Shown here: in pieces, positions 58,324-64,000 of the stretch
How positions within the stretch are numbered: the stretch's first letter is position 1
Layout of the letters: each line of letters opens with the position of its first letter
DNA from: an uncultured Gemmatimonadales bacterium
GTDB lineage: Bacteria; Gemmatimonadota; Gemmatimonadetes; JACCXV01; JAHWKZ01
DNA length: 64,000 nt
NCBI GenBank assembly: GCA_947259315.1
Contig: CAMYLR010000009.1
Coordinates: 81,124 to 145,123 of the forward strand
Direction of reading: 5' to 3'
Notes under the pieces: model-generated
What the model was told of the DNA's origin: nothing
Databases searched by the model: none
The model's input: only the letters and a program-made list of their open reading frames with translations
Made by a program: the position numbers and the translations under genes

Positions 58324-60053
58324 GCGTCGTACGCCCCTTTTTCATGGGTCACATCGAGTCCGACGGGTTGTTCCCGTATCCCGAGATCTCACCCGACGAA
58401 GCCGAGACCGCTGACATCCTGGGGAGATCACTCGACCAGTTCGCCGAGGACCACATCGATAGCCGCGCGATCGACACCGAGGGGGAGATCCCGACGGAAG
58501 TTTTGTCCGGACTTGCCGAGCTCGGCATCTTCGGAATCGTCGTGCCCGAAGCCTACGGTGGGTTCGGGGGATCGGAGACGTTGTACGCCAAGATCTTCGA
58601 GAAGGTGGCGACGATCGACACATCGATCGTGGTTACGCTCGGCGCGCATCAGTCGATCGGACTCAAAGGAATTCTCGCCTATGGCACCGAGGAGCAGAAG
58701 CAGCGCTTTTTGCCGCCGCTCGCGCGCGGTGACCAGTTCGCGGCATTCGCGTTAACGGAGCCAGGCGCCGGCTCCGACGCGGCATCGATCCAGACGCGGG
58801 CCGTTTACGACGCGGATCGCGACGCGTACATCTTGAACGGAACCAAGATCTGGATCACTAACGGTGGTTTCGCCGAGATCTTCACCGTGTTTGCCCAAAC
58901 CGAGGTCGAGCGAGACGGGGAGCGGGTCGATCGCATCACCGCGTTCGTCGTTCCACGATCTCTCGGAGGAGTCACCAGCGGGCCCGAAGAGCACAAACTC
59001 GGCATTCGAGGATCGTCGACCACGGAAGTCCATTTCGAGAACACCGTGGTACCGGCCGATCACGTCCTGGGTGAGGTTGGTCGCGGGTTCAAGGTCGCCA
59101 TGGGGGTTCTCAACTCGGGACGATTGGGATTGGCGGCGGGTTGTGTAGGCGGTATCAAGGACGCGCTCGCGGTCGCTACGCGCGCTGCGACCGAGCGCCA
59201 CCAGTTCGACCGGTCGATCGCCAGCTTCGAGATGACACAGCGCAAGCTGGTCCACATGGCGCTCGAGGCTTACGCCTGCGAGTCGATGGTGTACCTGACG
59301 ACCGGACTGGTCGACCGGGGTGACGCCGACTACTCGCTTGAATCCGCGATTTGCAAGGTGTACTGCTCGGAAGCGGTGTGGAACGCGACGAACGAAGCGC
59401 TGCAGATCGCCGGTGGGATGGGGTACATGCAGGAGAACGAGTACGAGCGCGACCTGCGGGACTCGCGGATCAACCTGATCTTCGAAGGCACCAACGAGAT
59501 CCTGCGCTTGTACACCGCGTTAGCTGGACTCGAGGAACCGGGTGCCCATTTGAGAGCCGTTGCCAAAGCGCTGCGAGACCCGATCAACCAGTTGGGTGTG
59601 TTGTCGGAGTACGCTCGTGAGCGGGCGCGACGGACGCTGGTCAACCCGGATCTCCCAGAGCTTCATCCGGACGTCGAAGCGATCGCGGATCCGCTGTCGG
59701 AGTACGTGGCCGACTTCGCGGGCGCGGTGGAATGGGCGCTCCGGCGTCACGGGGAGAAGATCGTAGAGCGCCAGTTGGTGCTCGAACGGATCGCCGCGGC
59801 GGCGATCGATCTCTACCGCATGGCGGCGGTGATATCGCGTGCCGATCGTGGGCGGCGGGCCGACGATGGTGAGCGCGGAGAGGCGCATGTCCGGCGGGCC
59901 AGGCTGATCGTCAACGAAGCTTGGCGCAATGTCCGGCGCAACGTGGCGACGGTGCGATCGAACCTCGATGACGATGTACGGGTCGTCGCCAGCGAGTTGT
60001 CCGACTCGGGTGGTGTCTATCTGCCCGGACAGAGCCGCGTCGGCGCCCGCTAA
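58320..60053 (+). CDS. Acyl-CoA dehydrogenase
   Basis: 577 residues, about 190 longer than simple acyl-CoA dehydrogenases. It keeps the FAD/substrate core ([26 protein letters not shown]) and the catalytic Glu in [15 protein letters not shown], and adds a C-terminal helical extension (about residues 410-577). This is the layout of very-long-chain (VLCAD/ACAD9-like) enzymes, which bind the membrane through the extension. It does the first step of beta-oxidation, complementing fadI and fadJ upstream. Confidence 0.93.
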   Translation: MSVVRPFFMGHIESDGLFPYPEISPDEAETADILGRSLDQFAEDHIDSRAIDTEGEIPTEVLSGLAELGIFGIVVPEAYGGFGGSETLYAKIFEKVATIDTSIVVTLGAHQSIGLKGILAYGTEEQKQRFLPPLARGDQFAAFALTEPGAGSDAASIQTRAVYDADRDAYILNGTKIWITNGGFAEIFTVFAQTEVERDGERVDRITAFVVPRSLGGVTSGPEEHKLGIRGSSTTEVHFENTVVPADHVLGEVGRGFKVAMGVLNSGRLGLAAGCVGGIKDALAVATRAATERHQFDRSIASFEMTQRKLVHMALEAYACESMVYLTTGLVDRGDADYSLESAICKVYCSEAVWNATNEALQIAGGMGYMQENEYERDLRDSRINLIFEGTNEILRLYTALAGLEEPGAHLRAVAKALRDPINQLGVLSEYARERARRTLVNPDLPELHPDVEAIADPLSEYVADFAGAVEWALRRHGEKIVERQLVLERIAAAAIDLYRMAAVISRADRGRRADDGERGEAHVRRARLIVNEAWRNVRRNVATVRSNLDDDVRVVASELSDSGGVYLPGQSRVGAR

Positions 60054-60063
60054 GCCAAGCGGA

Positions 60064-60675
60064 ATGAACGCCGACTCGGCGGGTACCACACAACAGGACA
60101 TAGCGTCTGACGAGCGGGCCGAGGAAGCCGCGCTCATCGAACGCATCCTGGCCGGTGAGAACCGACACTACTCGTTGTTGGTGGAGCGGTATCAGCGCCG
60201 GCTCTACTGGAGTTGCGTGCGGCTGCTCGGAGACACCGACGAAGCCGAGGACGTCGTTCAGGAGGCGTTCGTCAAGGCTTATGAGCGGTTGTCGGACTAC
60301 GATCCGACATATCGCTTTCATACGTGGATTTACTCGATCGCTCGAAACCGATGTCTGAATGTTTTGCGAAAAAGGAAGGTGTGGTCTTTGCTTTCGTTTC
60401 AAGATCCCGAGGCGGCGCCGATCGTCGCTGCGAGAGACGCGACCGACCGTACGGTGGAAAACCAGGAGCTAGCGCTGGCGTTGTCTGAGTGCCGGGCCAC
60501 GCTGCCGACTGAGCAGCGCGAGTGTTTTGATCTGCGGCACGGGGAAGCGTTCAGCTATCGTGAGATCGCGACTGCGCTCGGAGTCCCGGAGGGCACCGTC
60601 ATGTCGCGGTTGGGACGGGCGCGCGAGAAGATGCGCATCTGTTTGGAATCGAAGGGAGTCGCGTGGAGCGCATGA
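60064..60675 (+). CDS. ECF-family RNA polymerase sigma factor
   Basis: 203 residues from ATG 60064 (the earlier frame start overlaps the dehydrogenase gene). Region 2 is clear (LLGDTDEAEDVVQEAFVKAY, TYRFHTWIYSIARNRCLNVL), and region 4 carries the helix-turn-helix YREIATALGVPEGTVMSRLG. Regions 1.1 and 3 are absent, as in extracytoplasmic-function sigma factors. The next gene is its anti-sigma factor. Ten bases separate it from the beta-oxidation operon, so it may be co-transcribed with it. Confidence 0.95.
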   Translation: MNADSAGTTQQDIASDERAEEAALIERILAGENRHYSLLVERYQRRLYWSCVRLLGDTDEAEDVVQEAFVKAYERLSDYDPTYRFHTWIYSIARNRCLNVLRKRKVWSLLSFQDPEAAPIVAARDATDRTVENQELALALSECRATLPTEQRECFDLRHGEAFSYREIATALGVPEGTVMSRLGRAREKMRICLESKGVAWSA

Positions 60676-61868
60676 CGAACGGGTCGACCGCTGGTAACGG
60701 CCATGTGGTGGCATTGCTCGATCGGTATCGAACCGGCGAGCTGTCTGACGAGGAGCGCCGTCATGTAGAAACACACTTGGAGGTGTGTGGGGATTGCATG
60801 GCCGCGCTGGCAGACCTGGCCGCGTTCGCGTCGACAGTCGAGAAGGGGTATGAGGCCGAGCGCGCGTTGGCGGCCGAGAGCGATCCCGACTGGGCCCGAG
60901 TGAGGCAAGAGATCGTGGCACGGACCTCTGCCAAAAAGGCGAGGCGAAGCTGGTTGGCGCAACACGTTCCCCAGACCGCCGCAGCGGTCGTCGCCGTGCT
61001 CGCGGTGGTGATCGTCGTCCAACAGGGAGTGCGCGGGCCGGAGGATGTGTCGCAGGCGTTGCGCCCAACCGAGTCGTCGGAGCGGGGCGAAGTCGACGGT
61101 CCCAAAACGGGGCCGCCGGTGAGCGAACCCCGGTCCAGCGAGCTGGACGCGCTCGGAGCGCTCGAGTCGGAGACCGAGACGCTCGAGCGATCGTACGACG
61201 AGAGCGAGCTGCGCGACGTCGACAACATGCGTCGTGGCGCGCGTAACGAAGAGCTCGATCGAGACGCGCGCCTGGCGGCGCCCGGCGATCGCGCTCGAGA
61301 GCTCGAGGAAGAACCGGCGGTGATCACCGGTGGGCGAGCCGCCGATCCGAATGTGGTTCGACAGGGCCAGCAAGAAGGATTCGATGAAGCCGACCGGGCC
61401 GACGATCTGCGCGAGAATCAAATCGCCGCCGATCGAGAAGTGCCCGCGGTCGGTGAGGTCGAGCACGCCGCGGAGCCAAAGCGCGGGGTGTTTCGAGACC
61501 AAGTCGGCCAGGAGAAGCCTGACGCGGCGGCCCCGCCGCTGCCGGACGAGGAAGAAGTCTCAAAGGACGGTTATTACAAGCAGAGACGGGCCGCCGGTGA
61601 GGATGGCAAGGTGGCCGAGGGCGAGGCCGCAGCCGTCGCCGACAAGCTCGAGGCGCAGATCGAAGTCGACCCCGAAGCCGAGCCGCTATCCCGGTTTGAG
61701 ATGCGTGCCCGCTACGCGATCGCCGAAAGCGACACGCTGGTAGCCAACGCGGCGCTCGAGTTCTGGAACGATAGCCTCGGCGCGGGCGCTGACCTCGAGC
61801 CGGCCGATCGCGAGCGCGCGCAAGCGTTAGCCGACAGCCTGGCTTCGCTTCTGGCCGCGCGTCCCTAG
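60663..61868 (+). CDS. Transmembrane anti-sigma factor (zinc-finger HC2 type)
   Basis: 401 residues from GTG 60663 (ATG 60672 would overlap the sigma gene as ATGA and is also plausible). The cytoplasmic N-terminus has the zf-HC2 motif HVETHLEVCGDCMAAL, with HxxxCxxC. A membrane helix follows (residues about 105-122, TAAAVVAVLAVVIVVQ). About 270 extracytoplasmic residues are very charged and low in hydrophobics (many Glu, Asp, Arg), probably disordered, with a folded-looking end (FEMRARYAIAESDTL). It should hold the sigma factor until a periplasmic signal triggers release. Confidence 0.9.
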   Translation: MERMTNGSTAGNGHVVALLDRYRTGELSDEERRHVETHLEVCGDCMAALADLAAFASTVEKGYEAERALAAESDPDWARVRQEIVARTSAKKARRSWLAQHVPQTAAAVVAVLAVVIVVQQGVRGPEDVSQALRPTESSERGEVDGPKTGPPVSEPRSSELDALGALESETETLERSYDESELRDVDNMRRGARNEELDRDARLAAPGDRARELEEEPAVITGGRAADPNVVRQGQQEGFDEADRADDLRENQIAADREVPAVGEVEHAAEPKRGVFRDQVGQEKPDAAAPPLPDEEEVSKDGYYKQRRAAGEDGKVAEGEAAAVADKLEAQIEVDPEAEPLSRFEMRARYAIAESDTLVANAALEFWNDSLGAGADLEPADRERAQALADSLASLLAARP

Positions 61869-62791
61869 GACAACGACTGGCGCAACATCTCTTTGAAGCG
61901 CCGCACGTCGATCTCCCAGACCACCTTCGCGTTCGGTTTCAGGTTGCGGACACCGAGCTGATCGACGACCGACATCCCACGTGTGAGCTCGCTGGTGTGC
62001 TCGATCTCGACATGATGTCGCGACGCTCGGCGTATCACTCGATCGGGATCGAGCGCGACCGCCATCGCTACCGGATCCGGTAGTCCCAACCCCGGATCAC
62101 CGAGCCATTCCCGGTTGCTCTCGATCGCGGCTGCGTTACAATCGATCGCGAACCGCGCGAGATCGGTCCCGATCGCTCGGACGGCGGCCATCTCGTCATC
62201 GTCGAGGTTCGCCTCTCCGCGGCACAGCTCCCACCCCACCATCACGATCGGCAGTCCGGACGAGAACACGATGTTGGAGGCGTCGGGGTCGACCCACAAG
62301 TTCCACTCGGCCGCCGGCGTGATGTTGCCCACCGTGCAAGCTGCGCCACCCATGATGACGCAGGATCCGATGTTGGCCGCGATGTCGGGCTCGCGACTCA
62401 GGGCCGCGGCGACGTTCGTCAACGGCCCGAGTGTCACGAGCGCGACTCCGGGGTGTTCCCGAATCGTGTCGATCAACGCGTCAACGGCGTGTTCTTTTTC
62501 AGGCGATCTTCGCGGTTCGGGGTAGCCGCGATCTCCCAGCCCGTCACCGCCGTGAAAGAAGTGGGCGTATTGCGGCTCGATACGGAGCGGTCGTTCGCTG
62601 CCGACGTACACCGGGACGTCCGACCCGCACAGCTCGGCGGTGATCAGCGCGTTTCGCGCAGCGTTTGGGACCTCGACATTGCCCGACACGGTGGTAATCG
62701 CGAGCACGTCGACGTCTGGCCAACGGAGCGCCATGATCAGCGCCACCGCGTCATCGGAGGCGGTGTCGGTGTCGACGATGAACTCTCGCAA
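61865..62791 (-). CDS. Inosine-uridine nucleoside hydrolase family protein
   Basis: 308 residues from TTG 62791, with GGAGG 6 bases upstream. The DTDTASDDAVAL start gives the aspartate cluster that binds calcium in this family, and TLGPLTNVAAAL and a C-terminal Asp region complete the fold. It cleaves the N-glycosidic bond of a nucleoside to free a base and ribose, which the adjacent ribokinase can phosphorylate. It ends tail-to-tail with the anti-sigma gene, the two stops sharing CTAG. Confidence 0.92.
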   Translation of the reverse strand: MREFIVDTDTASDDAVALIMALRWPDVDVLAITTVSGNVEVPNAARNALITAELCGSDVPVYVGSERPLRIEPQYAHFFHGGDGLGDRGYPEPRRSPEKEHAVDALIDTIREHPGVALVTLGPLTNVAAALSREPDIAANIGSCVIMGGAACTVGNITPAAEWNLWVDPDASNIVFSSGLPIVMVGWELCRGEANLDDDEMAAVRAIGTDLARFAIDCNAAAIESNREWLGDPGLGLPDPVAMAVALDPDRVIRRASRHHVEIEHTSELTRGMSVVDQLGVRNLKPNAKVVWEIDVRRFKEMLRQSLS

Positions 62792-62808
62792 TCGGATCCT
62801 CCAGTGCT

Positions 62809-63735
62809 TTAGTGGGGCCCGCGCACTTCGTCGAGTCGCGACGTTACAGCGTCCGGCGTGGCGATCGACTTGCGAGCGCCCCTCTCGGTGACCGCGAGGC
62901 CGGATCCGGCGATCGCCCAGCGGACCGCATCGTCGAGCGTGTCGCCGGCGGCCAGCCGCGTGGCCAACACACCGTTGAACACATCGCCCGCGCCGGTCGC
63001 GTCGACCGGCTCAACGTTGATCGCTGAATAACGACGCGCACCAGCGCCATCGACAACGAGCGCACCGGCTTTGCCCAGCGTCACAATTACCGCGGCGCCA
63101 GTGTTCCCGAGCAGCGCATCGGCGGCCCGCGCGGGGTCGCTGCAACCGGTCAAGGCTTCAGCCTCGCCCTCGTTGGGTGTCAAGATGGGGCCGAGCGCCC
63201 ACAGCGCGTTCGGGATCGTTCGTGCCGGTGCCGGGTTGAGAATGAGCGTCAGGCCGCTCCCGGCGGCTGCTTCGGCCGCCGCCAATACCGCCGCGTCACC
63301 GACCTCGAGGTTGGCGAGCATCGCGCCGCCGGGGTTCAGCGGTCGTCGACTCAGGGCTCGTTCGACCAACTCTCGATCCAGAGCCGCGTTGGCACCCGAG
63401 GCGACGGCGATCTGGTTCTCCCCACGTCGATCGACGACGATGATCGCGACCCCGGTCGCGACGTCGCTCAACCGAGCCACGCCGCTCACATCCAACCCGG
63501 CATCGGCCAGCCGGCCCACCGCGTCCACTCCCAAGTCGTCGTCGCCGACGGCTCCGACAAACGCCACCTCGGCACCGGCCCGTGCCGCGGCCACCGCTTG
63601 GTTGGCGCCTTTCCCACCGCCAAAGCGGCGAAAAACTCCGCCCGTGACGGTCTCTCCCGGTCGAGGCAATCGATCGGTGTTGACGACCAGGTCTTCGTTG
63701 GTCGACCCGACGACGAGGACGAATGGGCGATCCAC
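62809..63735 (-). CDS. rbsK: Ribokinase
   Basis: 308 residues from GTG 63735; the frame upstream has an unconvincing extra 34 residues. PfkB fold: N-terminal GGGKGANQAVAAARAG and C-terminal DATGAGDVFNGVLATRL with the catalytic Asp. The sugar-binding NTDRLP and GxND-like loops are present. It phosphorylates ribose, the product of the hydrolase encoded 17 bases downstream, making a small nucleoside salvage operon. Confidence 0.93.
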   Translation of the reverse strand: MDRPFVLVVGSTNEDLVVNTDRLPRPGETVTGGVFRRFGGGKGANQAVAAARAGAEVAFVGAVGDDDLGVDAVGRLADAGLDVSGVARLSDVATGVAIIVVDRRGENQIAVASGANAALDRELVERALSRRPLNPGGAMLANLEVGDAAVLAAAEAAAGSGLTLILNPAPARTIPNALWALGPILTPNEGEAEALTGCSDPARAADALLGNTGAAVIVTLGKAGALVVDGAGARRYSAINVEPVDATGAGDVFNGVLATRLAAGDTLDDAVRWAIAGSGLAVTERGARKSIATPDAVTSRLDEVRGPH

Positions 63736-63862
63736 GGCGAACCAGCCTACGAGGCCCCGCGAGCGGCGTCCAGCGGGACCATGGAATAAACCGCCGTCCC
63801 GGCTGTAGCAAAGGCAGTCAGGCCAGGAGATCGACACCTCGATTTACGGGAGGCATAGGACG

Positions 63863-64000
63863 ATGCGTACGAAGCTGATGTTGCTGGTGCTGGCGGTGGG
63901 TGGGCTGTTGGCGGTGACCGACGGCGCCACCGTGATGGGCGACGACCCCGACCCGCGGACGCTGGCGGTGACGGTCTACAACGGCAACCTGGGGCTGGTC
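63863..64000 (+). CDS. Exported protein, N-terminal part only (possible DUF4139 family)
   Basis: The first 46 residues of a gene cut by the window edge. A signal peptide (RTKLMLLVLAVGGLLAVTDG) is followed by a segment ending LAVTVYNGNLGLV, which resembles the start of DUF4139 proteins. GGAGG-like sequence lies before the ATG at 63863. The family call rests on this short stretch and could change when the rest is seen. Confidence 0.5.
   Translation, partial: MRTKLMLLVLAVGGLLAVTDGATVMGDDPDPRTLAVTVYNGNLGLV

Overview
The window is 64 kb of GC-rich, tightly packed bacterial chromosome. It contains the replication-initiation region (dnaA, dnaN, recF, gyrB, gyrA, rpmH-rnpA-yidD-yidC, parAB) and a complete F-type ATP synthase operon. 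Signs of a diderm (Gram-negative) cell are several lipobox lipoproteins, SurA/PpiC-like chaperones, FtsEX with an EnvC-like partner, an MCE/MlaD protein and M16/M23 envelope peptidases. The gene set and order (mfd, two PpiC proteins, ftsE, ftsX, envC-like, holB, metG; many lipoproteins) fit Gemmatimonadota or a related lineage best. That assignment is an inference from gene content; no rRNA is present to test it. I saw no tRNA, rRNA, insertion sequence, prophage or CRISPR array, and no gene-free stretch reaches 300 bases (the longest is 281, between dnaN and dnaA).

Layout. 1-4115 (+): end of dnaE, accA, moaC, then two lipoproteins built like enzymes but lacking their nucleophiles (a rhodanese without cysteine and an SGNH hydrolase with Gly for Ser). 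4138-8720 (-): an unknown gene pair, moaE, moaD, an alpha/beta hydrolase and a Rec-GAF-GGDEF regulator. 8727-17559 (-): gyrA, gyrB, a DUF721 gene, recF, dnaN, dnaA. 17788-23430 (+): rpmH, rnpA, yidD, yidC, parA (with a parS site inside it), parB, an M23 peptidase and a bactofilin. 23595-30790 (-): atpC-D-G-A-H-F-E-B-I-Z in reverse. 30977-33089: a lipoprotein with three LTxxQ motifs, an exported unknown protein and a methyltransferase. 33092-49835 (+): MoxR, DUF58 and BatA-like genes, mfd, two PpiC-type proteins, ftsE, ftsX, an EnvC-like factor, holB, metG and an orphan MCE gene. 50011-61868 (+): a second M23 peptidase, an M16 pair, a lipoprotein, a fatty-acid beta-oxidation set (fadI, fadJ, acyl-CoA dehydrogenase) and an ECF sigma/anti-sigma pair. 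61865-63735 (-): nucleoside hydrolase and ribokinase. 63863-64000 (+): start of an exported protein, possibly of the DUF4139 family.

Most genes in each run overlap by 4 bases (ATGA, GTGA, TTGA and, unusually, CTGA), which points to long translationally coupled operons. The observations I find most worth following are: the parA-parB-M23-bactofilin operon, whose M23 protein shares a short cytoplasmic N-terminal motif with a second M23 protein 28 kb away; a parS site embedded in a parA N-terminal extension; two tandem DnaA boxes in the bactofilin/atpC gap; three genes that appear to start at CTG; a conserved-looking pair of unknown proteins next to moaE; and the adjacent lipoproteins that have each lost their catalytic nucleophile.
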